Part shown: positions 1-7,761 of the stretch, piece after piece | Position numbering within the stretch: position 1 is the stretch's first letter | Layout: each line of letters starts with the position of its first letter | NCBI GenBank assembly: GCA_022820825.1 | Contig: JAJEEU010000028.1 | Location: 24,894-88,893, forward strand | Length of the DNA: 64,000 bases | From: Vicinamibacteria bacterium | Lineage (GTDB): Bacteria; Acidobacteriota; Vicinamibacteria; Vicinamibacterales; UBA8438 | Direction: 5' to 3' | Notes under the pieces: generated by a model | The model's database searches: none | The model's input: the letters and a program-made list of their open reading frames with translations, nothing else | Told to the model about the DNA's origin: nothing | Translations under genes and position numbers: made by a program

Positions 1-453
1 CTGGATATCCCGGCCGGGGAGCAGGACATCTTCCGCGACGGATTCCACCGGCTCAGCCGGCCCGCGATCATGATGACGTTCGAGCCGCACCTGCATTCCA
101 GCGGCAAGCGCATGTGCATCGAGGCGATCTATCCCAACAACGCCCGCGAGATGCTCAACTGCGCCGACTACGACCACAACTGGGTGAAGGTCTACGTCTA
201 CGAGGATGAAGCCGCGCCGCTGCTGCCGGCCGGCACGGTGCTGCACCTGCTGGCGTGGTACGACAACTCGGAGTCGAATCCGCGTGTGCTCGACCCGCGC
301 AACTGGAAGGGCTGGGGCAACCGGTCGATAGACGACATGCTGTACCACCTGCCGCGCATGGTCTACCTGACCGAGGAGCAGTTCGAGGAAGAGGTTGCGG
401 CGCGCGGCGTGCACCAGCAGTTCGCCACGTCGCAGAACCAGAACCAGCAGTAA
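1..453 (+). CDS. C-terminal part of cytochrome/copper monooxygenase-like protein (5' truncated by window)
   Basis: The frame is open from base 1 and the start lies outside the window. The 150 residues seen align along their whole length with the C-terminus of the complete protein at 2269-3639: both begin LDIPAGE, share EPH(L/M)HSSGKRMC, and then YDHxW, VYVYED and NWKGWGNRSIDDM. The PHLH motif corresponds to the HxH copper site of the C-terminal domain of PHM/DBH-type ascorbate-dependent monooxygenases. The expected N-terminal heme domain is off-window. The stop is 6 bases before the next gene, so this is the first visible gene of a five-gene operon. The fold is supported by similarity; catalysis is inferred. 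Confidence 0.8.
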   Translation: MDIPAGEQDIFRDGFHRLSRPAIMMTFEPHLHSSGKRMCIEAIYPNNAREMLNCADYDHNWVKVYVYEDEAAPLLPAGTVLHLLAWYDNSESNPRVLDPRNWKGWGNRSIDDMLYHLPRMVYLTEEQFEEEVAARGVHQQFATSQNQNQQ

Positions 454-459
454 CGGGCG

Positions 460-1359
460 ATGGCAGGCACAACCACTCGACGGCCGGCGGGAGGCCGGCG
501 CCTGGCGCCGGCGCTCCTGTGCGTCGCCATCATGGGTCTGGGCGCGCTGGCGGTGGTCAGCGGTCAGACCATCATCTATTCCCGCGGCCAGAACGTTGCG
601 CCCGCCTTCGAGGGCTGGGAGCAGAACCCCGACGGCAGCTTCAACCTGGTGTTCGGCTACATGAACCGCAACATGGACGAGCATGTCCACGTTCCGGTCG
701 GACCCGACAACAAGCTGGAGCCGGGCGACGTCGATCAGGGACAGCCCACGTACTTCCTGCCGCGCCGCAACCGCTACGTTTTCCGCGTGCGGGTGCCCCA
801 CGACTTCGGCGAGAACGAAGTGGTCTGGACGCTGACCTCCAAGGGCAAGACCGAGCAGGCGTACGGCAGCCTCAAGCTCGACTACGTGATCGACGACCTG
901 CTGCGGATGAAGGACCTCGGAGGGCTCGGCGTCAAGGATATCGAGCGCCGCAACCAGACGCCCGAGGTGCGCATCGAGGACGCCGCCGCCCGCACGGTGC
1001 GCGTCGGCGAGCCGCTGTCGCTGACCGCCGTGGCGCAGGACGACGGCATCCCCGAACCGAAGCCGGCAGCCTCTCGGGTGCCCATCAACTACAACGCCTG
1101 GGGACTCCGCGTGGCCTGGTTCGTCTACCGCGGTGAGGGCGACAACGTCTCGTTCGAGCCGCAGCAGTTCAAGGTCTACACGGACTACCGGGGCAACTCC
1201 CCGTGGTCGCCCGGCTGGACTCCGCCTCCGGTGCCCGCCGACGGCCGGTACCCCGTGACGGCGACCTTCGCCGAGCCCGGGGATTACACGCTGCGGGTGA
1301 TGGCGCACGACGGCGGCCTCATCGACAACGCCGACGTGAACGTCACCGTCATGGAGTGA
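460..1359 (+). CDS. EGW-family secreted protein, copy 1 (unknown function)
   Basis: 299 residues. A basic N-terminus is followed by a hydrophobic stretch (about 16-38) ending near SGQ, a Sec signal, so the protein is probably periplasmic or surface-exposed. The N-terminal half carries the family signature: FEGWEQNPDGSFN, VFGYMNRN, PVGPDN, QGQPTYFLPRRNR, and DFGEN followed by VVWTL. The C-terminal half looks like a PKD/REJ-type beta-sandwich (VAWFVYRGEG...VTATFAEPGDYTLRVMAHDGG). No catalytic motif or cofactor site is recognised. The start is 6 bases after the upstream monooxygenase-like gene with only a weak ribosome site, so translational coupling is likely. Four paralogs lie at 1365, 3639, 38112 and 45564. 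I know of no assigned function. Confidence 0.85.
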   Translation: MAGTTTRRPAGGRRLAPALLCVAIMGLGALAVVSGQTIIYSRGQNVAPAFEGWEQNPDGSFNLVFGYMNRNMDEHVHVPVGPDNKLEPGDVDQGQPTYFLPRRNRYVFRVRVPHDFGENEVVWTLTSKGKTEQAYGSLKLDYVIDDLLRMKDLGGLGVKDIERRNQTPEVRIEDAAARTVRVGEPLSLTAVAQDDGIPEPKPAASRVPINYNAWGLRVAWFVYRGEGDNVSFEPQQFKVYTDYRGNSPWSPGWTPPPVPADGRYPVTATFAEPGDYTLRVMAHDGGLIDNADVNVTVME

Positions 1360-1364
1360 ACGCC

Positions 1365-2246
1365 GTGCCTGCCCGAGCTCTGTGCCTGGTTGCGCTGCTC
1401 GCACTTCTCTCCGTGCCGACCGCCGGCGGCCAGCAACTCGTCTATCTGAGCGGCCAGACCGTGGCGCCCGCGTACGAGGGTTGGGAACAGAACCCGGACG
1501 GCAGCTTCAACATGGTGTTCGGCTACTTCAACCGCAACCTGGACGAGCATCTGCACGTCCCGGTCGGCCCCGAGAACAGCATCGAGCCGGGCGGCCCCGA
1601 CCAGGGGCAGCCCACTTGGTTCATGCCGCGCCGCAACCGCTTCCACTTCAAGATCCGGGTGCCCGCGGACTTCGGCGACAAGGAGCTCGTCTGGACGCTG
1701 ACCACGCAGGGGCAAACGGAGAAGGCGTACGGCACGCTGATCCCCGAGTACATCATCGACAAGCAGCTCCCGATGCTCGACGTCGGCAACTTCGGGCGCG
1801 ACGCCGAGGGACGGGACATGCTGAACGAGCCGCCGTCTGTGACGCTCATGTCGGCGTCGGAGCATACGGTCGGCGTGGGCGAGCCGCTGGCGCTGAACGC
1901 GTCGGCGAGCGACGACGACTTTCCGGAACCCAAGGCAGCGCCGCAGGGGCGCGCCGGGTCGCCGCGCAGCCGCAGCAACGCCGTGGGCCTGCGCGTGGCG
2001 TGGTTCGTTCACCGCGGCGACGGCAGCAACGTCGCGTTCGATCCGCAACAGTTCAAGACCTATCCGGACTACCGGCTCGGCAGCAACTCCCCCTGGTCCC
2101 CGGGCTGGGAGACCCCGCCGCTGCCCGACAACCGCCAGTGGCCGGTGACGGCCACGTTCAGCGAGCCGGGCGAGTACGTCGTGCGCGTCATGGCAACCGA
2201 CGGGGGGCTGATCGACCACGCGGACGTCAAGGTCACCGTCCGCTGA
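1365..2246 (+). CDS. EGW-family secreted protein, copy 2
   Basis: 293 residues. The GTG at 1365 is chosen because GGAG at 1353-1356 lies 8 bases upstream; an in-frame GTG at 1356 would overlap the previous gene. A hydrophobic signal (residues 5-20) ends at TAGGQQ. The family signature is complete: YEGWEQNPDGSFN, VFGYFNRN, GPDQGQPTWFMPRRNR, and DFGDKELVWTLT. The C-terminal sandwich reads VAWFVHRGDG...VTATFSEPGEYVVRVMATDGG. By eye it is the closest relative of copy 1, differing mainly in a Gly/Arg/Ser-rich insert around residues 190-205. The two sit back to back between two monooxygenase-like genes, consistent with tandem duplication. Function unknown. Confidence 0.85.
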   Translation: MPARALCLVALLALLSVPTAGGQQLVYLSGQTVAPAYEGWEQNPDGSFNMVFGYFNRNLDEHLHVPVGPENSIEPGGPDQGQPTWFMPRRNRFHFKIRVPADFGDKELVWTLTTQGQTEKAYGTLIPEYIIDKQLPMLDVGNFGRDAEGRDMLNEPPSVTLMSASEHTVGVGEPLALNASASDDDFPEPKAAPQGRAGSPRSRSNAVGLRVAWFVHRGDGSNVAFDPQQFKTYPDYRLGSNSPWSPGWETPPLPDNRQWPVTATFSEPGEYVVRVMATDGGLIDHADVKVTVR

Positions 2247-2268
2247 CGGCTTGAGAGGAGAACCTCGC

Positions 2269-3639
2269 ATGCACGCCATCATCCGTTGCGCCCTTGCGAC
2301 AACCGCCGCCGTCGCGTTGCCGGCCGGCGTTGCTCCCGCAACCGCCGCCGCGGCCGACGACGTGACGTTCACCAGGGACGTCGCACCGATTCTGCAACGC
2401 TCCTGCCAGAGCTGTCACCGGCCCGGCGCCTTAGCGCCGATGTCGTTCGAGACCTACGAGGACGCGCGCCCGTGGGCGCGGTCGATGAAGCAGAAGACGG
2501 CGCTGCGCGAGATGCCGCCGTGGTTCATCGAGAAGAACATCGGCGTCCAGCAGTTCAAGGACGACATCTCGCTCTCGGACGAGGAGATCGCCATCATCGG
2601 CGCCTGGGCCGACGCCGGCGCGCCGCGCGGCAACCCCGCCGACATGCCGCCCCCGGTCGAATGGGCGGACGCGGACGAGTGGACCATCGGCGAGCCCGAT
2701 CTCATCGTCTCTTCACCCCGGATGGTCGCCCCGGCCGTGTCGGCCGACTACCACGACGAGCTCGGCCCGGTGCCGACCGGCCTGACGGAGGACCGCTACA
2801 TCAAGGCGGTCGAGGTCAAGGAAGTACGCCTGTGGGATGAAGCGACCCAGGCCGAGGCGCGCGAGAACGCCCGCAGCGGCTTCGGCAACTTCACGATTCA
2901 TCACATCGGCGTGCACAGCAGCGAGGTGTTCACCGAGCAGACCGACCTCTCGCTGGAGGACCGCAGCCGGTTCCGGATGGTGTACAGCCTGGGTCAGAAC
3001 GCGACGATCTACCCCGAGGACACGGGCATCACACTGGCCGCCGGCTCGGAGTTGCGCTTCACCGTACACCTCTACTCCTCCGGCGTGGAGGTTCCGGTGC
3101 GCGCGGACGTCGGCTTCACGTTCCATCCCGAAGGCTATGAACCGGAGTACAAGCAGTCCGGCTTCCTGGCCATGGGCAACATCGGCGACGGGCTCGACAT
3201 TCCGGCCGGCGAGGACGACGTGCGCTTCGACAGCTTCTACACCATGCCGCAGCACGGCGTCCTGACCACCTACGAGCCGCACATGCACTCCAGCGGCAAG
3301 CGGATGTGCGTCGAGGCGGTCTACCCGGACAATACCCGCGAGATGCTGAACTGCTCGAAGTACGACCACAGTTGGGCGCGGGTGTACGTCTACGAGGACG
3401 ACTACGCGCCGATCCTGCCGAAGGGCACGGTTCTGCACATCGTCGGCTGGTACGACAACACGCCGAAGAACCGCAACGTCGTCGACCCGCGGAACTGGAA
3501 GGGTTGGGGCAACCGCTCCATCGACGACATGTTCCTGCTGCTGCCGAAGGTGACCTTCCTCGACGAGGAGCAGTACGCGGAGGTCGTGGCCGAGCGCGAG
3601 GCGCGGCTCGCGGGCCAGGCCACCAACCAGCAGGACTGA
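2269..3639 (+). CDS. Secreted c-type cytochrome / copper type II monooxygenase-like protein
   Basis: 456 residues. The ATG at 2269 is chosen because GAGAGGAGAA sits just upstream; an in-frame TTG at 2251 is less likely. A signal peptide (1-28) is followed by a mono-heme cytochrome c-like domain with CQSCH at 46-50 and a planctomycete-type region (MSFETYEDARPW). The second half resembles the beta-sandwich domains of ascorbate-dependent monooxygenases (PHM/DBH): a His-rich stretch HHIGVHS, then EPHMHSSGKRM with the HxH copper site, then YDNT. It may be a periplasmic, heme-reduced copper monooxygenase, but the substrate is unknown and catalysis is inferred. The stop overlaps the next EGW gene by one base (TGATG). 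Confidence 0.85.
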   Translation: MHAIIRCALATTAAVALPAGVAPATAAAADDVTFTRDVAPILQRSCQSCHRPGALAPMSFETYEDARPWARSMKQKTALREMPPWFIEKNIGVQQFKDDISLSDEEIAIIGAWADAGAPRGNPADMPPPVEWADADEWTIGEPDLIVSSPRMVAPAVSADYHDELGPVPTGLTEDRYIKAVEVKEVRLWDEATQAEARENARSGFGNFTIHHIGVHSSEVFTEQTDLSLEDRSRFRMVYSLGQNATIYPEDTGITLAAGSELRFTVHLYSSGVEVPVRADVGFTFHPEGYEPEYKQSGFLAMGNIGDGLDIPAGEDDVRFDSFYTMPQHGVLTTYEPHMHSSGKRMCVEAVYPDNTREMLNCSKYDHSWARVYVYEDDYAPILPKGTVLHIVGWYDNTPKNRNVVDPRNWKGWGNRSIDDMFLLLPKVTFLDEEQYAEVVAEREARLAGQATNQQD

Positions 3640-4529
3640 TGGCGCACCTCACCGTGCGTGCGGGCGCCGCCAGCGGGATCGCCGCGGCGGTGCTGGCATT
3701 CGCGATCCCCGCGGAGGTCGGCGGGCAGCACACGTACACCCACGGGCAGAACGTCGCACCCGTGTTCGAGGGCTGGGAGCCGAACCCGGACGGCACCTTC
3801 AACATGGTGTTCGGCTTCTTCAACCGCAACTGCGCGGAAGAGGTCCACGTCCCGGTCGGACCGAACAACAGCATCGAGCCGGGCGGCCCCGACCACGGCC
3901 AGCCGGCGCGCTTCCATCCGCGGCGCGGCAAGTTCGTGTTCAAGGTGCCGGTGCCGGCCGACTTCGGCGACAGCGAGCTGGTGTGGACCCTCACCGCCCA
4001 CGGCAAGACCGAGCAGGCGTACGCCACGCTCCACCCGGAGTACATCCTCGACAAGCGCATCACGATGATGAACGAGGCCGGCTTCGGGCAGCGCGCGGGT
4101 GAAGCCGACAGCCTCCACCCCGAGCTGCACGTGGACGGCGCGGCCGAACGGAACATCTCCGTGGGCGAACCGCTCACGATCACGGCGCGCGCCAGCGACG
4201 ACGGCCTGCCGCAAGCGCGCACCGGTGAGGAAGACTCGGATGCGACGGGTCTACTGGTAGGCTGGACCGTGTACCGCGGCGAGGCCGAGCACGTGACGTT
4301 CGAGCCGGAGCAGTTCAATCCGGACTTTCGGAGTCGGGCGCGCGGCATCACGCTGTGCGCGCAGAAGCCTCCTCCGACCCCGGATTGGGCGAAGGAACGG
4401 CTCTCGGAGGACGGCACCTTCACGGTGACCGCCACCTTCGCCGAGCCGGGCACCTACGTGCTGCGCGCCATGGCGCACGACGGCGGGCTCAAGACCACCC
4501 GCGAGGTCAAGGTCAACGTAGCCGGTTAG
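3639..4529 (+). CDS. EGW-family secreted protein, copy 3
   Basis: 296 residues, starting at the ATG that overlaps the preceding stop in TGATG, a strong sign of translational coupling with the monooxygenase-like gene. The signal peptide ends near VGGQ. It has FEGWEPNPDGTFN, VFGFFNRN, PVGPNN, and DFGDSELVWTLT, with a C-terminal PKD-like sandwich ending VTATFAEPGTYVLRAMAHDGG. It differs from copies 1 and 2 by CAEEVH in place of MDEHVH or LDEHLH, by a more basic central segment (PRRGKF), and by an unpaired cysteine at the NRNC position. It is the last gene of the operon; the next gene is convergent 10 bases away. Confidence 0.85.
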   Translation: MAHLTVRAGAASGIAAAVLAFAIPAEVGGQHTYTHGQNVAPVFEGWEPNPDGTFNMVFGFFNRNCAEEVHVPVGPNNSIEPGGPDHGQPARFHPRRGKFVFKVPVPADFGDSELVWTLTAHGKTEQAYATLHPEYILDKRITMMNEAGFGQRAGEADSLHPELHVDGAAERNISVGEPLTITARASDDGLPQARTGEEDSDATGLLVGWTVYRGEAEHVTFEPEQFNPDFRSRARGITLCAQKPPPTPDWAKERLSEDGTFTVTATFAEPGTYVLRAMAHDGGLKTTREVKVNVAG

Positions 4530-4539
4530 CGGCGGGTTC

Positions 4540-5538
4540 CTAGCGCCGCGTCCCTTCGACGTCCGTTCTGATCCGGAACAGCGTCTTCCCGGCCGTCACG
4601 TACAGCGTCCGCATGTCCGGACCGCCGAAGGCGGCGTTCGTGATCGTGTCCTCCGGGACAGGGATGAACTCCATCAGCTCGCCGTCGGGCGCGAAGATGT
4701 AGACGCCCGTCCGGTTGTCCAGCGTCTCGGTCGTGCCCCGCAGGCGGTTGAGGCCGGCCGCGACATAGAGGTTCCCCTCGGTGTCGATCGTCATCCCGTC
4801 GCCGCTGCGGCCGGGATAGAAGTCGTGGAAGACGCGCTTGTTCGCAGCGGTGCCGTCCGCCGCGAGATCGAACGCGAGGATGCTGCGCGGTCCGCCCTCG
4901 CTCTGCTCCGTCTCGATGACGTAGAGCGTGGCGTCGTCGGGCGAGATGACGACGCCGTTCGGCCGCTCGACCTCCGGCTCGGTCAGGATCCGCTCGAGCG
5001 AGCCGTCGGGATCGATGCGGTACACGCCGTGAACGCCCGTGTACTCCGGGCCGTGGCCCGGCTCCGGCCGGTCGGTGAAATAGATGCGCCCGCTGCCGTC
5101 TATCGTCACGTCGTTCGTCCGGTGCAGCAGTTGGCCTTCATAGCTGTCCGCAAGCACCTCGATCGCGCCCGTCGCCATCGTCGTGCGTGTGACGCGCGCG
5201 CCTGCGGTGTAGCCGTCGCCGCCCTCGCACGCGATGAGCCGTCCCTGCTCGTCGAAGATCAGCCCGTTCGCGCGGTTGCTCGGCTGGCGGTACGTCTCCA
5301 CCTCGCCGTCCGGGTCCATGACCAGGATGCGGTTGTTGTCGATGTCGGTGAAGTAGACCGAGCCGTCCGCGGCCACCGTCGGACCCTCGGTGAACGCAAC
5401 CGTCGCGGCCACCTCGATCGGCCGCGACTCGCCGGCCGGCTCCATGCCGCCGCCGCAGCCGGCTGCGCCCAGAAGGGCAACAACGGCAACGGCGCAGGCG
5501 ACGATCCGAATGCTGCTGGTCGATTCGGCTCTCGGCAT
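4540..5538 (-). CDS. SMP-30/gluconolactonase-like lipoprotein (six-bladed propeller)
   Basis: 332 residues. The ATG at 5538 is preceded by GAGGAGGAAAGC, an excellent ribosome site. The N-terminus is a hydrophobic signal ending GAAGC, so a lipoprotein is likely. The remainder has SMP-30/LRE-type propeller repeats: FTEGPTVAADGSVYFTD, a metal-ligand-like E and an N in NDVTID, and RPNGVVISPDDATLYV. Relatives hydrolyse sugar lactones or related esters with a divalent metal. Here it would act at the envelope, matching the sugar-oxidation theme of the window. It is divergent from the PQQ-like propeller at 5600, sharing a 61-base promoter region. The substrate cannot be told from sequence. Confidence 0.8.
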   Translation of the reverse strand: MPRAESTSSIRIVACAVAVVALLGAAGCGGGMEPAGESRPIEVAATVAFTEGPTVAADGSVYFTDIDNNRILVMDPDGEVETYRQPSNRANGLIFDEQGRLIACEGGDGYTAGARVTRTTMATGAIEVLADSYEGQLLHRTNDVTIDGSGRIYFTDRPEPGHGPEYTGVHGVYRIDPDGSLERILTEPEVERPNGVVISPDDATLYVIETEQSEGGPRSILAFDLAADGTAANKRVFHDFYPGRSGDGMTIDTEGNLYVAAGLNRLRGTTETLDNRTGVYIFAPDGELMEFIPVPEDTITNAAFGGPDMRTLYVTAGKTLFRIRTDVEGTRR

Positions 5539-5599
5539 GCTTTCCTCCTCCATACGGACTGCTATTCTAGGCCCGGAACTCTCCGGTGCGGGAGGACGC

Positions 5600-7087
5600 A
5601 TGCAATCCAGGTCGATCTGCTGCTGGAAAATGGTCCGGATCATCGCGGGCGGCGTAGCGCTGGCGCTGACGGCTGCGCCGGACGCGTCCGGGCAGACGAG
5701 CGCGGGCGGCGAGAACTGGCCGAAATTCCGAGGCGCAAACTCGGGCGCGATCACGGATGACGCCGCCCTGCCGGAGACGTGGAGCCGTACCGAGAACGTC
5801 GTCTGGAACGTCGAGGTGCCGGGCCAGGGCTGGAGCTCGCCGATCGTCTGGGACGATCTGATATTCGTCACATCCGTCTTGAGCGACGAGCCGCGCCAGA
5901 TTCCGGGGCAGGACCTGATCCCCGAGCCGGGCCAGGAAGGCGCGCCGGTCACGTCCGTTGACGGCATCGCCACCGCGCCACCGCTCGCCACGCCGTACAC
6001 CTGGATGCTGCACGCCATCGAGTTCGAGACCGGGCGGACGCGCTGGCGGCGGGAGTTGCGCACGGGGATTCCCCTGAACCCGAAACACCCCAAGAACACC
6101 TACGCGTCCGAGACGCCGGTGACCGACGGCGAGCTCGTCTACGTGTTCCACGCCAACGCCGGGCTGTTCGCGGTCGATTTCAACGGAGACATCGCCTGGT
6201 CGCGCGACGTGAGCGTGCCGGCCGCCCCGCCCGGCGTGGAAACGGAAACACGCCTTTCGCCCGGGCGCACGCTGGACGCCGACTACTTCGTCGGCATCGG
6301 GCAGGCCGCCTCCCCCGCCCTGCACGACGGCCGCATCTTCATCGCCGCGGACCACGAGGCGCGCTCGTGGTTCTTCGCCGCCTACAGCACGCAGACCGGC
6401 GAGGAGCTGTGGCACGTCCACGAAGGCAAGACCGAGGAGGCGTACGGCTGGTCGTCGCCGTTCGTCTGGGAGAACGACCTGCGCACCGAGGTCGTCATCC
6501 TGGGCAACAACCGCGTGCGCTCGTTCGGCTTGGACGGAGAGCGGCTGTGGGAGGTCAAGGGGCTGTCGCCAAGCACCACGCCGACGCCCATCGCTGCCGG
6601 CGGGCTGCTCTACGTGAGCTCGGGCTTCCCGTCCACGTTGTTCCGCCCCGTTTATGCCATCCGCCCGGGGGCCAGCGGCGACATCTCGCTCGAGGACGGC
6701 CAGGCGAGCAACTCCCACGTGGTCTGGTTCCACGACGACGCGGGTACGTACATGCCTTCGGGACTCGTTTATGACGACCTGTTCTACGGGCTGTACACGC
6801 AGGGGTTCATGACCGCCCACGACGCCCGCACCGGAGAGGAAGTCTACGGGCGCGTGCGGATCGCGCGCGGCACCGGCGGCTTCACGACGTCTCCGTGGGC
6901 CTACAACGGCAAGGTTTTCGCCATGAGCGAGGACGGCGACACCTACGTCGTCCGTGCCGGACCCGAATACGAGCTGCTGGGGGTCAACTCGCTGGAGGAG
7001 ATGGTCAACGCCACGCCTGCCGTCGTGCGCGGCAGCCTGATCATCCGCACGGTCTCGTCGCTCTGGCGCATCGCGAAATCGGACTGA
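5600..7087 (+). CDS. Secreted PQQ-like (BamB-type) beta-propeller protein
   Basis: 495 residues. The ATG at 5600 has GGAGG at 5591-5595. An extended -10 (TG-C-TATTCT, 5560-5568) lies upstream. A signal peptide spans about residues 10-33. Tryptophan-docking repeats typical of PQQ-like propellers follow: NWPKFRGANSG, WSSPIVWDDLIFVTSV, ELWHVHEGKTEEAYGWSSPFVW and TPTPIAAGGLLYV. It lacks the cysteine pair and the WDYD-type motifs seen in the PQQ dehydrogenases elsewhere in this window, so it is more likely a non-catalytic or differently catalytic propeller of the kind common in Acidobacteriota and Planctomycetes. Role unknown. Confidence 0.75.
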   Translation: MQSRSICCWKMVRIIAGGVALALTAAPDASGQTSAGGENWPKFRGANSGAITDDAALPETWSRTENVVWNVEVPGQGWSSPIVWDDLIFVTSVLSDEPRQIPGQDLIPEPGQEGAPVTSVDGIATAPPLATPYTWMLHAIEFETGRTRWRRELRTGIPLNPKHPKNTYASETPVTDGELVYVFHANAGLFAVDFNGDIAWSRDVSVPAAPPGVETETRLSPGRTLDADYFVGIGQAASPALHDGRIFIAADHEARSWFFAAYSTQTGEELWHVHEGKTEEAYGWSSPFVWENDLRTEVVILGNNRVRSFGLDGERLWEVKGLSPSTTPTPIAAGGLLYVSSGFPSTLFRPVYAIRPGASGDISLEDGQASNSHVVWFHDDAGTYMPSGLVYDDLFYGLYTQGFMTAHDARTGEEVYGRVRIARGTGGFTTSPWAYNGKVFAMSEDGDTYVVRAGPEYELLGVNSLEEMVNATPAVVRGSLIIRTVSSLWRIAKSD

Positions 7088-7133
7088 CGCCGGCGGCCGG
7101 TCCGACCGCGGTGATCCTCTGTTCCTCACTCGG

Positions 7134-7640
7134 ATGTCGGATACGACCTGCACGACCTCTACGCCCACACCGACCGTTCTCCACGGTGACGCCTATGATC
7201 TGTTGCCGTCTCTCGATGCCGGCAGCATCGACCTGCTGATCACGAGTCCGCCGTACTGGGGCCACCGGACGTACGAGCAGACGCACAACTGGAACATCCT
7301 CCAGGACTGGCTGAGTACCGGTGCGGCGAAGACGGACCTTCCCGGTTACGAGTGGTACCGGCACAACGGCGGCGTGCTCGGGCTGGAGCCGTTGCCCGAA
7401 TGGTACGTGTCCCATCTCGTGGAGATCTTCGAGCGCTTCCGTCCGGCGCTCAAACCGTCCGGAAGCCTGTGGATCAACATCGGCGATACCTACTTCGCAC
7501 GCTGGGCCAGCATCCGCCAGCAGGGGCGCCAGGGTCTGGGCGGCACACCGCGCCAACGCCGCCGCAGTCCGCCAGCAGCGCGGCCACCTTGTGGAAGTTG
7601 TAGATCTCCCGCTGCTTCGCGTTCAGTCGGTCGTATGTAA
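7134..7640 (+). pseudogene. DNA methyltransferase (N4-cytosine/N6-adenine type), 3'-truncated remnant
   Basis: The first about 145 residues are a convincing N-terminus of a beta-class DNA methyltransferase: LHGDA at 16-20, the catalytic motif TSPPYW at 37-42, and LWINIGDTYF near 125. In this class the AdoMet-binding FxGxG motif comes after the catalytic motif, and it is absent. Beyond about base 7560 the reading frame is the antisense of a different gene fragment (7570-7662). The protein therefore lost more than half of its length and should be inactive as a methyltransferase. No restriction enzyme is present nearby. Confidence 0.75.
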
Positions 7641-7662
7641 TGCGCTTGAGCCGCACCAGCAC
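7570..7662 (-). pseudogene. N-terminal fragment of a restriction-associated hypothetical protein
   Basis: On the minus strand, AGGAGAGG precedes a GTG start and about 30 residues that look like a genuine N-terminus: LVRLKRITYDRLNAKQREIY followed by NFHKVAALLAD. This pattern is known to me as the start of a small conserved protein family often found beside methyltransferases; that association is from memory and needs a search. After ALLAD the frame runs into the antisense of the methyltransferase remnant and loses similarity. Both genes were convergent and both are cut at the same point, so one deletion explains both. Confidence 0.55.
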
Positions 7663-7761
7663 CTCTCCTGTCGTGCTTGAAGGTTAGCGAGAACGGATCC
7701 GACAACACAACCGGCGGAACGTGCGGCGCCGCGGACGATCCGGGTGACTACCTCGCAGCGG

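Noticed and set aside
5390..5599. Upstream extension of the PQQ-like propeller gene to 5390
   Set aside because: It would overlap the SMP-30 gene and its promoter; the ATG at 5600 has a GGAGG site and begins a signal peptide.
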